Notes: a model not told the origin generated them from the letters alone. Positions 54,545-63,030 are shown, counted from the first letter of the stretch. The stretch is 64,000 nucleotides of DNA from Mesobacillus sp. AQ2 (GCF_030122805.1 NZ_CP126080.1:687001-751000), one strand, 5' to 3'. Translations and numbers: made by a program.

Positions 54545-55904
54545 CGAATCGTCCTTCCCTGGTCAGAATTGGGGGCTTGTGATGCCATTCAGCCATTTTT
54601 GATTGGGTTGAGGATCTCCCTATTGAATAATAAGTAATGGAATGCTTGCTGACTTCCCTCAGAGAGTAACAGTTGCGGCCGTCGATAATAATAGGTTTTT
54701 TCATCAGCTGTACATACTTTTCAAGTGGCTGGTGCTTAATATGATCCCACTCCGTTGCGATTATCACTAATTCAGCACCTGAAATGGCTGTTTCGATATT
54801 AGTCGTGTAATCGATCGCATTTTCAAAAATAATTCGGGCATTTGGGACGGCAACCGGGTCATAGGCGATGACTGAAGCGCCTTTCGAAAGCAGGCCCCTC
54901 AGAATCGTGAGTGAGGCTGCTTCACGAATATCATCCGTGTCCGGCTTAAATGCAAGCCCCAATACAGCAACTCTCAAGCCCTCGAGTGAACCGAACAATT
55001 CCTTAGCCTTCTGCACAGTAATTGCTTGCTGGCGGCTATTGACCTTGATGACCGCTTCAAGCAGTTCAAACTGATGCTCGACATCGCCAGCAATTTGCAC
55101 AAGTGCTTTCGTATCCTTTGGGAAGCAGGAGCCGCCGTACCCGATGCCAGCTTGCAGGAATTGAGGGCCAATCCGCCGGTCCTTGCCTATTCCAAAGGCC
55201 ACTTCTTCAATATTCGCTCCGACTTTATCGCAAATAGCGGCAATTTCATTGATAAAACTGATTTTTGTGGCCAGGAATGCGTTGGATGCGTATTTAATCA
55301 TTTCAGCACTTCTGATGTCTGTATTGACAATCGGGATTTTAAGAGGAAGAAAAAGCTGTTCAACTGTTCGTACGGCATACTCCGACTCGGTTCCAATGAC
55401 AATACGGTCGCCATGGAAAAAATCATATATCGCATTGCCTTCACGCAGGAATTCGGGGGTAGATGCCGTGTGTACTTCAATATGGGCGGGTTTGACGCTA
55501 TGGATGATTTCTTTGATTCGCTCGTTAGTGCCAACTGGCACCGTGCTCTTAGTGCAAATAATAGAATCTTTATCGAGGTTCAGACCAATCGAATAAGCTG
55601 CTTCGAAGACATGATCAAGATTTGCTGTTCCATCTGGATTTTCCGGAGTCCCTACTGCAATAAAGATGATGTCTGCATCCTTATAAGCGATTTTCGGATC
55701 CGCTGTAAAAAGAAGGCGGCCAGCATCCAGGTTCCTTTTCAGCATAGAAGTGATTCCAGGCTCATAAATTGGTGCATTCCCAGATTGAAGAAGGAGGACT
55801 TTGTCTTCACGAATGTCCGAGCAGACGACATCATAACCCATCTCAGCAAGGCATACACCAGTTATCAATCCAACATACCCAGTTCCAGCAACAGCAATCT
55901 TCAT
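54513..55904 (-). CDS. ugd: UDP-glucose 6-dehydrogenase
   Basis: Oxidises UDP-glucose to UDP-glucuronate with two NAD+. The 463-residue protein starts with the Rossmann motif VAGTGYVGLITG, has catalytic Cys260 in GYGGSCFPKDT (the position known for bacterial UDP-glucose dehydrogenases), and C-terminal domain motifs LGLAFKPDTDDIREA and DPVA. Homologues in Bacillus are TuaD, YtcA and Ugd. The C-terminus is about 25 residues longer than usual and runs into the PAP2 gene. Its place between two glycosyltransferases suggests glucuronate is the sugar transferred. Confidence 0.95.
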   Translation of the reverse strand: MKIAVAGTGYVGLITGVCLAEMGYDVVCSDIREDKVLLLQSGNAPIYEPGITSMLKRNLDAGRLLFTADPKIAYKDADIIFIAVGTPENPDGTANLDHVFEAAYSIGLNLDKDSIICTKSTVPVGTNERIKEIIHSVKPAHIEVHTASTPEFLREGNAIYDFFHGDRIVIGTESEYAVRTVEQLFLPLKIPIVNTDIRSAEMIKYASNAFLATKISFINEIAAICDKVGANIEEVAFGIGKDRRIGPQFLQAGIGYGGSCFPKDTKALVQIAGDVEHQFELLEAVIKVNSRQQAITVQKAKELFGSLEGLRVAVLGLAFKPDTDDIREAASLTILRGLLSKGASVIAYDPVAVPNARIIFENAIDYTTNIETAISGAELVIIATEWDHIKHQPLEKYVQLMKKPIIIDGRNCYSLREVSKHSITYYSIGRSSTQSKMAEWHHKPPILTREGRFDETFTSILPN

Positions 55905-55950
55905 CCAATCCCTCCTAAAAGTTTCTTTCTCTAATCATAATGGAACAAAC

Positions 55951-56061
55951 TTAAGACATTCTTGAGTTGTTGTTAAATAAATGTAAAGAATTAAGACCTA
56001 GGTGGGCAAGAGCGCCGATTCCCATGCCGATGACAATATGCGAAATAGTATCCATTTCCAT
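55951..56061 (-). pseudogene. N-terminal fragment resembling YfhP/YdjM metal-dependent hydrolases
   Basis: A 36-codon frame with a good ribosome binding site (AAGGAGTG) reads MEMDTISHIVIGMGIGALAHL and then ends within a dozen residues. The start matches the N-terminus of YfhP/YdjM-like membrane hydrolases (MDT-x-THxxMGxGxGxLAxLD), but the remaining 200-300 residues are absent. It lies in the same direction between the first glycosyltransferase gene and ugd. It may be a relic, or may now be a short membrane peptide. Confidence 0.5.
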
Positions 56062-56080
56062 CACTCCTTAAAAAACTGGT

Positions 56081-57223
56081 CTAAGCGAATTTTGAGATAT
56101 CATTTCCAACAGTGGCATCGCGATAATGCCAGAGCATTTCCTCGAAAATAGCCTCCCAGTTTTGTTCCAGCGCATATAACCTTGCTTCTGCCTGAAACTT
56201 TCTTCTGAGATGATCATTTTTTAAAAGGTGGACGATCGCTTCTGTAAAAGCTGATACATTGCCAGGTTCACAAGTGAACCCTGTTTTTCCGGATTTGATG
56301 ATGTTTTTAACTCCTCCCGAATTGGCAGTGACCGCAGCCGTTCCGCTTGCGAGTGCTTCAAGGACGACCATGCCGAATGTTTCGGTAGGAGAAGGGAACA
56401 CGAAAACATCAGATATCGAGTAGAGTTCAGCCAGGTCTTTTCCGGTACGGTATCCTGTGAACTTCATGTTAGAAGGAGCCTTTTCCTCAAGTTCCTCCCG
56501 CATCGGTCCATCACCGACGATGATCCAGTCTATCTGTTCATTCAGCTCGGCCGGAATGGAGGAGGCAATATTCATCAGGGTGTGGAGGTCTTTTTCAGGA
56601 GCGAGCCTGGCGACGAAGCTCAAAGTGAAGCGTTTAGATAAACCGTATTTTTTTCTGGTTGAATCTTGATCATATCCAGGTTGATAAAGGGTGCAATCGA
56701 CACCGGCAGGGCATAGTACCGTATTTCTGAAGCCGCGCCGTTTGAGCTGCCGGATTGTTTCATGGGAAGGAACAAAAAGTTTTCTAAGTGGCTTATGGAA
56801 CCATTGCATGTATTTCCATAGTGAAGAAGATAAAAAAGAAAGATTATAGAACTTCAGGTAATGGTCAAAATTTGTGTGATATGAGCCAACTGCCGGGATG
56901 TTCAGTTTTTTCGAGAGATAGAGACCGCAAAGTCCCATATTGAAGGGAGTGGCGATGTGAATGATGTCTGGAGCAAAAGCTTCAAGCTCTGCTTTGATGC
57001 TGCGCACATTCGGAAAGGCAAAACGGCACTCTGGATAGAGGAAAAGGGAAAAGCTCTTGAATCTTCGGATATGTTCGGAAATATATTCACCCGAGCGTGA
57101 ATCAGGAGCAAAAACCTTGTACACGATCCCCTGGCTCTCCAGGTAATTGGTAAAGTGGCTCAAGGTAATCGAAACCCCGTTGATATCCGGGGAGAAGGTA
57201 TCAGTGAAAATGGCAACTCTCAT
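56081..57223 (-). CDS. Family-4 glycosyltransferase, first gene of a glycolipid-like operon
   Basis: A 380-residue GT4 enzyme that starts MRVAIFTDTFSPDINGVSITL. It is clearly paralogous to the enzyme at 52784-53938, sharing HIATPFNMG/HVATPFNLG, GSYHTNFDHYLKFY, WKYMQWFHKPLRKLFVPSHE-like segments, WIIVGDGPMREELEEKAP and the PSPTETFG nucleotide-sugar motif. AGGAGGC stands before the ATG. No membrane helix is present; these enzymes attach to the membrane surface. Its acceptor is likely diacylglycerol or a glycolipid; the donor could be UDP-glucuronate, given ugd in the operon. Confidence 0.88.
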   Translation of the reverse strand: MRVAIFTDTFSPDINGVSITLSHFTNYLESQGIVYKVFAPDSRSGEYISEHIRRFKSFSLFLYPECRFAFPNVRSIKAELEAFAPDIIHIATPFNMGLCGLYLSKKLNIPAVGSYHTNFDHYLKFYNLSFLSSSLWKYMQWFHKPLRKLFVPSHETIRQLKRRGFRNTVLCPAGVDCTLYQPGYDQDSTRKKYGLSKRFTLSFVARLAPEKDLHTLMNIASSIPAELNEQIDWIIVGDGPMREELEEKAPSNMKFTGYRTGKDLAELYSISDVFVFPSPTETFGMVVLEALASGTAAVTANSGGVKNIIKSGKTGFTCEPGNVSAFTEAIVHLLKNDHLRRKFQAEARLYALEQNWEAIFEEMLWHYRDATVGNDISKFA

Positions 57224-57624
57224 AGATTAAAGCCTCCTGTAGGTTAGAATTCAAATATTTAAAGCTCATTGTCCCGTTGCTTCTATTCTATATGGTGAAT
57301 ATTCAGATTTTTATTTTGCCAATGTAAAAGTTGTTTTAACTTTTTGTAAGGGCAGGAGGTGGAGGCAATAGTTGATTAAGAAACAGCTAGACAGAATTTC
57401 TCCTAAAAGTGCTTGCACCTCAAAATTCATTTTAATGGGAAAAAGAGGTAACCCATGAGAGCGAGTAACCCTCCTATACTCCTTGTTTATTGGCGAAAAT
57501 TGTCGAAATTGTGTCTTGTATTGTGAATTTGTTGTAAAATTCACACACTCATACAGGAAGATAGTCCTTTTCCATGAGAAAATCATATTGTCATTACTAT
57601 TTAGGGGAAGAGGTATCGGGAATA
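57224..57624. other. Intergenic region between divergent operons
   Basis: About 400 bp. It must hold the promoters of the minus-strand glycosyltransferase operon and of HemAT. A frame from 57574 extends HemAT by 17 codons and I do not count it. I could not identify convincing promoter boxes or any other gene. Confidence 0.45.
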
Positions 57625-58917
57625 TTGCTAAAGAGAAAAAGTCACATAAACCACATTTTTAATGTTATTGAGGACCTGGAGAACGATATTGTGCTGGATA
57701 CTTCTTTTAACCAAGATCTCGCTAACCAGCTTTCTATCATCAGCTTGACCAGGAGAGACCTTGCGATTGCTAAGATAATCCAGCCTTTCATTGCAGAGCA
57801 TCTTGAGACAATTACGGAAAACTATTATACAGAAATTCGCAAAGAAGCAAGCCTGTTGAAAATCATAGATGATAACAGCAGTGTCGAAAGACTGAAGCAT
57901 ACGCTGTCCAGGCATATTCATGAAATGTTTGATGGGAAAATCGATCGTGAATTTGTCCGGCAAAGAAACACGATAGCGCATGTTCATGTAAGAATCGGAT
58001 TGAAAACCAAATGGTATATGGCAGCATTCCAGAGTCTTTTTACAACCTTTGTTTCAATCCTGAAGAATTATATCTCTGATAAAGAAGAACTCTTGGAGGC
58101 GATTAATGTTGTATCGAAAATCCTCAACCTTGAGCAACAGCTGGTGCTTGAGGCATATGAGGAAGAAGTAGAGAGAATTAAACAGGAAGAGCAGCGCAAG
58201 AAGCAAATTGGCGAGAGGGTAGCAGCTACTGCCCAGGAATTATCTGCCGTCACTGAAGAAACGAGTGCTTCTGTAACGACTCTTATGGAAAAAACGAGAA
58301 TGATGGTCGAGCTGGCTGGATTTGGTGTCCAATCAGCAGAGGAAGTGCATAACCGTTCTAGTCAAGGAAAAGAGGGAATTGATCTTCAGCAGGCACAGAT
58401 GCAAAACATTATGCACCATATGTCCACGATCAACACTGAGATCAAGGATTTAAAAAGTATCTCCCAGGAGATTGATGAAGTGGTTAAACTGGTGAAGGGA
58501 ATTGCCGAGCAGACCAATCTTCTTGCCTTGAATGCTTCCATTGAGTCAGCACGAGCTGGAGAACATGGGAAAGGCTTTGCGGTCGTTGCCAATGAAGTGA
58601 AAAAACTGGCGGAACAAACAAAGGCCTCTGTAGTGAATGTTAGCGACCTTATCCAGAAAACGAATGCACAGATTGAGAATGTGAGCTCTAAGTCATTTGA
58701 AGTAAATGAATTAGTGAGAAGCGGATCTGCTAAAATGGATCAAATCACAGACTTCTTCAATAGAATCCTGGAGGAAGTGGACAAAAGCAAAAATCAAAGC
58801 CAACTGATTGAAGCAGAACTTGAAACTTTCTCAAAATACTTCGAGGAAATTAACCGGGCTGTAGATCACCTGGCCATCACGACAGACAATCTGACCCACA
58901 TTACTCAAGATCTCTGA
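57625..58917 (+). CDS. hemAT: HemAT-like globin-coupled aerotaxis transducer
   Basis: Soluble oxygen sensor that signals to the CheA chemotaxis kinase. The N-terminal globin domain (about residues 1-180) has [18 protein letters not shown] and the proximal heme histidine at about His121 in [19 protein letters not shown]. The C-terminal methyl-accepting signalling domain has the hairpin tip [24 protein letters not shown] (landmark only) and [16 protein letters not shown]. No membrane helix. The TTG at 57625 (LLKRKSH, like the MLFKKDRK start of Bacillus subtilis HemAT) has GAGGT upstream and gives 430 residues against 432; an ATG at 57574 would give 447. Confidence 0.92.
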   Translation: MLKRKSHINHIFNVIEDLENDIVLDTSFNQDLANQLSIISLTRRDLAIAKIIQPFIAEHLETITENYYTEIRKEASLLKIIDDNSSVERLKHTLSRHIHEMFDGKIDREFVRQRNTIAHVHVRIGLKTKWYMAAFQSLFTTFVSILKNYISDKEELLEAINVVSKILNLEQQLVLEAYEEEVERIKQEEQRKKQIGERVAATAQELSAVTEETSASVTTLMEKTRMMVELAGFGVQSAEEVHNRSSQGKEGIDLQQAQMQNIMHHMSTINTEIKDLKSISQEIDEVVKLVKGIAEQTNLLALNASIESARAGEHGKGFAVVANEVKKLAEQTKASVVNVSDLIQKTNAQIENVSSKSFEVNELVRSGSAKMDQITDFFNRILEEVDKSKNQSQLIEAELETFSKYFEEINRAVDHLAITTDNLTHITQDL

Positions 58918-59000
58918 TAATAGGCAAATTCCAGGGCAGTTCAGGTGTTCCCTGGTACATAGGGCGCCTTTTCGTACATGTGAGAGCAATGAGGGTATGG

Positions 59001-59023
59001 ATGGGAACCACTCACCGGTTCCC
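59001..59023. repeat. Inverted repeat upstream of the Mn-riboswitch promoter
   Basis: ATGGGAACC and GGTTCCCAT, perfect 9-bp arms with a 5-base centre, no T-run. It ends 9 bp before a TTGACA box. It may be a weak end of the hemAT transcript or an operator. Confidence 0.5.
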
Positions 59024-59031
59024 ATTACTTC

Positions 59032-59061
59032 TTGACAGATACCCTGTCCATGAATTATATT
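59032..59061 (+). promoter_or_regulatory. Sigma-A promoter of the fbpB-like/terC operon
   Basis: Perfect TTGACA at 59032-59037 and TATATT at 59056-59061 with an 18-bp spacer. It places the transcript start near 59068, just before the riboswitch. Confidence 0.75.
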
Positions 59062-59084
59062 GTATGTAATTAATTGAATAGTTC

Positions 59085-59172
59085 TCCTAAAGGGGAGTAG
59101 CTTTTACAGCAGAGTCGTCATTTCGGAGGTTTGATATCTCCCGGCTTTGTTGGCAACTTTGACGTTGTTAGC
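59085..59172 (+). promoter_or_regulatory. yybP-ykoY manganese riboswitch
   Basis: Hallmarks of the class: AAAGGGGAGTAGC at 59089-59101, GTCGTCA, a CTCCCGGCTTTGTTGGC segment and GTTAGCAAGACCTTTACC leading straight into a terminator. Mn2+ binding should favour antitermination and switch on the TerC-type exporter downstream. Confidence 0.9.
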
Positions 59173-59206
59173 AAGACCTTTACCGTTTTGGTAAAGGTCT
59201 TTTTTG
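59173..59206 (+). terminator. Riboswitch terminator 1
   Basis: AAGACCTTTACC, GTTTT, GGTAAAGGTCTT and TTTT. Its left arm is the 3' end of the aptamer, so it is the expression platform of the Mn switch. Confidence 0.9.
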
Positions 59207-59213
59207 TTGTCAT

Positions 59214-59247
59214 AGGACCTTTGCCGTGTCTGGCGAAGGTCCTTTTT
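59214..59247 (+). terminator. Terminator 2, near copy of terminator 1
   Basis: AGGACCTTTGCC, GTGTCT, GGCGAAGGTCCT and TTTTA, eight bases after the first. The arms differ from terminator 1 at matched positions, keeping the pairing. It has no part in the aptamer, so it would act independently of Mn2+ unless antitermination extends past it. Confidence 0.85.
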
Positions 59248-59316
59248 ATATTTTACAGACCTGAACCAGACGGACAGGAACTTTCACAATCAAACGATTG
59301 AAAGGAGCTGGATCAG

Positions 59317-59460
59317 ATGAAAAAGAAAAAAGTGACTTTTGAGGAATTGCTGAAGGCTAACAGGCGTGAGCTATTGGAGGATGAAAAGCAGATGGAAAAA
59401 ATCGAAGAGCGGATCGAAGCGAGACGTCTGGATCAAAAAGCTGGAAACGCATCTTATTAA
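59317..59460 (+). CDS. FbpB-family small basic protein
   Basis: A 47-residue charged helical protein, MKKKKVTFEELLKANRREL followed by EQMEKIEERIEARR-like sequence. It matches the FbpB family (small basic proteins; FbpB in Bacillus subtilis is Fur-regulated and helps the iron-sparing RNA FsrA). AAAGGAGCTGG precedes the ATG. Here it lies behind a manganese riboswitch and 22 bp before terC, not behind an obvious Fur box, so it is probably tied to manganese stress. Confidence 0.8.
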   Translation: MKKKKVTFEELLKANRRELLEDEKQMEKIEERIEARRLDQKAGNASY

Positions 59461-59482
59461 TTTTTAAAAGGGGGATAAGCGA

Positions 59483-60250
59483 TTGGAACTGACAATGTTA
59501 TTTGAGTATGGATGGGTATTGCTGCTGTTAGTCGCTCTGGAAGGTTTGCTGGCAGCTGATAATGCATTAGTATTGGCAATCATGGTCAAGCATCTTCCGG
59601 AAGAGGAACGGAAAAAGGCATTATTCTATGGTCTGGCAGGAGCGTTTGTATTCCGCTTTGCATCTTTGTTTATCATCTCTTTCCTTGTCGATGTCTGGCA
59701 GGTGCAGGCAATCGGAGCGCTATACCTGTTATTCATCGCGATCAATCATATCGTCAGGAAGCTTTATTTTAAGAAAGTGGAAGACGATCGCGAAGCTGAG
59801 GAGAAAAAGAAATCCGGTTTCTGGGCGACTGTTTTTAAGGTCGAGCTGGCAGATATCGCATTTGCGGTTGACTCAATCCTTGCGGCTGTAGCACTGGCCA
59901 TGACTCTGCCGAACACCAGCCTGCCGGAAATTGGCGGAATGGATGGCGGCAAGTTCCTGGTCGTCTTTGCCGGAGGATTGATCGGCTTGATCATCATGCG
60001 TTTCGCTGCAAACCTGTTTGTGAAACTGCTCAAATCAAGGCCAGGCCTCGAAATCGCCGCGTTTGCGATTGTTGGATGGGTAGGAGTCAAACTGACTGTA
60101 TTGACGCTGGGGCATCCTGAAATCGGAGTCCTTTCCTACGATTTCGCCCATTCAGTTGAGTGGAAGCTGTTCTTCTATACTGTCCTTGTTGGCATTGCAG
60201 CAGCTGGTTGGTTCTTGACTAAGGATAAGTCGGAAAAGCAGGTTGTATAA
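59483..60250 (+). CDS. TerC-family membrane protein (YkoY/MeeY-like manganese exporter)
   Basis: A 255-residue membrane protein with seven to eight helices. The TerC signatures are LEGLLAADNALVLAIMVKHLP (Asp in helix 1) and VELADIAFAVDSILAAVA (Asp pair in a later helix). YkoY-type members export Mn2+ and help load exported enzymes. The TTG start at 59483 follows GGGGGATAAG. It is in an operon with the FbpB-like gene under the manganese riboswitch, which strongly supports a manganese role. Confidence 0.93.
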   Translation: MELTMLFEYGWVLLLLVALEGLLAADNALVLAIMVKHLPEEERKKALFYGLAGAFVFRFASLFIISFLVDVWQVQAIGALYLLFIAINHIVRKLYFKKVEDDREAEEKKKSGFWATVFKVELADIAFAVDSILAAVALAMTLPNTSLPEIGGMDGGKFLVVFAGGLIGLIIMRFAANLFVKLLKSRPGLEIAAFAIVGWVGVKLTVLTLGHPEIGVLSYDFAHSVEWKLFFYTVLVGIAAAGWFLTKDKSEKQVV

Positions 60251-60404
60251 ATATGGCAGGGGATTTTAAAATGTCATTGCAAAGGATATAGATGAGCATC
60301 TATTTATTGGTTGAAGACAGTTTAGCTGAAATGCTCCGAATGCCCTGTTATATCAATCTTTGTGATACAATCATGAAAAAGATAAATTTGGAGGTCGATC
60401 CCTT

Positions 60405-61730
60405 TTGGGAACCGAGATAGTCGTGTTATTGATCCTGATTGTCCTGAATGCATTTTTTGCGGCATCAGAAATCGCATTAATTTCTTTAAATGATAATAAA
60501 ATCAAACTGATGGCAGAAAGCGGAGATAAAAAGGCGAAAATGCTGGATAATCTGACGTCAGAACCAAGCCGATTTTTGGCAACCATTCAGATTGGCATCA
60601 CGCTGGCAGGTTTCCTGGCGAGTGCATTCGCAGCCGAAAGCTTTGCCGGAAGAATGGCTGCATTATTGAACGAATGGGGAGTACCGCTTTCTCAAAGCAT
60701 GCTTGAATTGGTATCTGTCATCACGATTACTTTGGTGTTGTCATATTTTACTCTCGTGTTGGGAGAATTGGTTCCAAAGCGGCTTGCGCTTCAAAAAGCG
60801 GAACCGATTGCCATGTTTGCTGCTGCACCTTTGACGGTATTATCCAAGGTATCCTCACCATTCGTAAAGTTATTGACACTGTCCACTAATGGGATTGTCA
60901 GGCTGTTCGGGGTCGATCCCAATGCAGAAGAAGAGAATGTGACAGAGGAAGAAATCCGGATGATGGTGGATGTCGGAAGGGAAAAAGGAACGATACAGGA
61001 TTCGGAAAAAATAATGATCAACAATATTTTCGAATTCGATAATAAGACGGTGTCCGACATCATGACCCACCGGACCAATATTGTCGCGCTTTCAGCTGAC
61101 ACCAGCCTAAAGGAGACGGTCGAGATCGTCAACCTGGAAAAATACACAAGAATGCCTGTTTACGATGGAGACATCGATCATATCATCGGTATCCTTCATA
61201 CAAAGGATTTGATTCCGTTCATAGAATGTGCGGACCAGGAAGAGTTCGACTTGAGAAGCATGCTCCGTGAACCAAGCTTTGTCCTGGAATCGATGCGCCT
61301 TGATCAGTTGTTCAAGGTTATGCAGAAGAGCAATATTCATATGACGATTGCCATTGATGAATATGGCGGGACCGATGGAATAGTGACAATTGAAGACCTG
61401 ATTGAGGAAATCGTCGGCAATATTTTCGATGAGTATGATGAACCGGAACTTGATATCGCCGAGATCGAACAGATTGATACCAACCAATATTCAATGGATG
61501 GTACCCTCAATCTGTATGAGGTGGAGGAAGTTTTAAAGATAGAACTTCCTAGTGAAGACTATGATACATTAAGCGGATTTGTACTCGGCGAGCTTGGATA
61601 TATTCCGGGACATGATGAACGGCCAGAGGTGGAATATAAGGATATTTTGTTTTCTGTTGCCGAAATGGATGACAGAAGGATTGCCCGGGTTAATGTACGT
61701 ATAAAAGATTCTGCCGGAATATCAGAATAG
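60405..61730 (+). CDS. HlyC/CorC-family transporter (MpfA-like Mg2+ exporter)
   Basis: A 441-residue membrane protein with an N-terminal DUF21/CNNM domain (three or four helices, about residues 1-190, with NAFFAASEIALISL and GITLAGFLASAFAAE), a CBS pair (about 205-335, with MTHRTNIVALSADTSL and VTIEDLIEEIVGNIFDEYDE) and a C-terminal CorC_HlyC domain (about 350-435). Bacterial members such as YhdP/MpfA export Mg2+. The TTG start at 60405 follows TTGGAGGTCG. It is separated from terC by 154 bp with no clear terminator, so read-through is possible. Confidence 0.92.
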   Translation: MGTEIVVLLILIVLNAFFAASEIALISLNDNKIKLMAESGDKKAKMLDNLTSEPSRFLATIQIGITLAGFLASAFAAESFAGRMAALLNEWGVPLSQSMLELVSVITITLVLSYFTLVLGELVPKRLALQKAEPIAMFAAAPLTVLSKVSSPFVKLLTLSTNGIVRLFGVDPNAEEENVTEEEIRMMVDVGREKGTIQDSEKIMINNIFEFDNKTVSDIMTHRTNIVALSADTSLKETVEIVNLEKYTRMPVYDGDIDHIIGILHTKDLIPFIECADQEEFDLRSMLREPSFVLESMRLDQLFKVMQKSNIHMTIAIDEYGGTDGIVTIEDLIEEIVGNIFDEYDEPELDIAEIEQIDTNQYSMDGTLNLYEVEEVLKIELPSEDYDTLSGFVLGELGYIPGHDERPEVEYKDILFSVAEMDDRRIARVNVRIKDSAGISE

Positions 61731-61786
61731 TAGTGGATCTGCTGCCTGATTTGGCCGGTGTCCAGAACAAGTAGATATTTGAACAG

Positions 61787-61825
61787 CAAGCACAGGGGAT
61801 TTTGTCTCCTGTGCTTTTGTTTGTT
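61787..61825 (+). terminator. Terminator after the CorC-type gene
   Basis: AAGCACAGGGGA and TCTCCTGTGCTT around a short loop, followed by TTGTTTG. Confidence 0.85.
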
Positions 61826-61882
61826 CGCGCTGCTTTTGTAGAATAAAGAAGGATTTCTTTTAATTCAGCCAGGCATTTCCAG

Positions 61883-61985
61883 TTCGCAGAATTCCGGTGT
61901 GAGTTCGCGGAATTCATGTGGATTTTCGCGGAAATGACAGCTGGTTTCGCGGGATTAGTAAAAACCAAACTAGCGGAATAACAAG
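61883..61985. repeat. Phased intergenic repeat array C (period 21 bp)
   Basis: TTCGC starts at 61883, 61904, 61925 and 61946, exactly 21 bp apart, each followed by (A/G)GAA or GGGA. A final degenerate TAGCGGAATAA is near 61971. The core TTCGCGGAAT differs from arrays A and B, but the period and position between transcription units are the same. Confidence 0.85.
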
Positions 61986-62086
61986 GAAAACCACTCAATG
62001 TGAAAAGGAGAATGACAGGTTTTTGTTGAATTCTTTCCTAATTAAGGCGGAAGAAGGTTCTTTTTTACATGAATGGAGGAATTCCC

Positions 62087-62626
62087 GTGATTTTTGATGC
62101 AACAAACAGGACAATTACGACTAATCGACTTTTGTTAAGGTTATTTCAAGAGTCGGATGCACCCGCTGTCGCCAGGCTTTGCAATAATTATAATCTTTAT
62201 AAAAGCACGCTGAATCTGCCTTATCCCTACTCGATCGAGGATGCTTTGGGGTGGATGGCAGCTCATCAGGAGCATTTTGACGCCGATCGATTATATGAGT
62301 TTGCTGTAACAGACAGGGAAAGCGGCGAGTTATATGGAGCGGTGGCCTTGTCTAATATCCAGAAGTACAGTAATGGTGAAATCGCCTACTGGATCGGAGA
62401 AGAATACTGGGGGAAAGGATATGCGACGGAGGCAGCCAGGGCCATGGTCGATTTTGCGTTTGAGGTAAAGGGCTATCACAAGGTGTATGCTCGCTATTTT
62501 CAGTCGAACCCAGCTTCCGGAAAAGTCATGCAAAAATTGGGCATGAAGCAAGAGGGGATTTTACTTGAACAGGTGAAGAAAGAGGATCAATTTGAAGACC
62601 TTGTCTGTTACGGAATCATCAAATGA
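62087..62626 (+). CDS. RimJ/RimL-type GNAT N-acetyltransferase
   Basis: A 179-residue acetyltransferase. It starts FDATNRTITTNRLLLRLFQ and has the acetyl-CoA segment YWIGEEYWGKGYATEAARAM, followed by YARYFQSNPASGKVMQKLGM, as in RimJ/RimL and YjcK/YdaF proteins. Such enzymes acetylate protein N-termini or small amines. I choose the GTG at 62087, since GGAGGAATTCCC stands directly before it; the ATG at 62069 is upstream of that site. Confidence 0.9.
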   Translation: MIFDATNRTITTNRLLLRLFQESDAPAVARLCNNYNLYKSTLNLPYPYSIEDALGWMAAHQEHFDADRLYEFAVTDRESGELYGAVALSNIQKYSNGEIAYWIGEEYWGKGYATEAARAMVDFAFEVKGYHKVYARYFQSNPASGKVMQKLGMKQEGILLEQVKKEDQFEDLVCYGIIK

Positions 62627-62651
62627 ATTTTTTGAAGGGAGTGAGACGGGG

Positions 62652-62918
62652 ATGAAAGAAAATTTGCAAGGCTTTGTGATCATTGGTGCTTTATGCATTT
62701 TGGCAGGAGGAATTTTGACTTTTAATAGCGTTTCATTTGGCATATCGATGGCTGACTCCTGGCTGGCAGACCGTGGCGGGGCCGATACAGGGTTTTATCA
62801 AATCATTGTAAAAAGTTATATTGATTCCTTTTTGGTCGGCGGAGGGGTCATGCTCGGATTTGGGCTAGTGTTGACGGCTTTAACAACGTACAAACTGATG
62901 AAAGGTAAGGAGAGCTGA
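62652..62918 (+). CDS. Small two-helix membrane protein, unknown function
   Basis: An 88-residue protein with two hydrophobic helices (about residues 6-25 and 60-80) separated by a polar loop (MADSWLADRGGADTGFYQ). The ATG at 62652 is preceded by GGGAGTGAG; an in-frame ATG at 62592 lies inside the preceding gene. It lies 25 bp after the acetyltransferase and is probably co-transcribed. Family not recognised. Confidence 0.6.
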   Translation: MKENLQGFVIIGALCILAGGILTFNSVSFGISMADSWLADRGGADTGFYQIIVKSYIDSFLVGGGVMLGFGLVLTALTTYKLMKGKES

Positions 62919-63030
62919 GGCATGGATTATCCTGTGTTTCTTTTTTGTGGCATCAGCCCCTGTGATTTACGGCCTTGCCCTTTAGTATGGTAAAATGTCT
63001 TGCAAAGAGTTTTAAAGGAGGTACAAAGAA

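Noticed and set aside
55026..55934. 302-residue plus-strand ORF opposite ugd
   Set aside because: ugd is a clear full-length gene on the other strand; the antisense frame has no recognisable domain and no separate promoter or ribosome binding site.
57574..57624. Longer HemAT start at ATG 57574
   Set aside because: The TTG at 57625 has a better-spaced GAGGT and gives a length and N-terminus like Bacillus subtilis HemAT; the ATG cannot be fully excluded.
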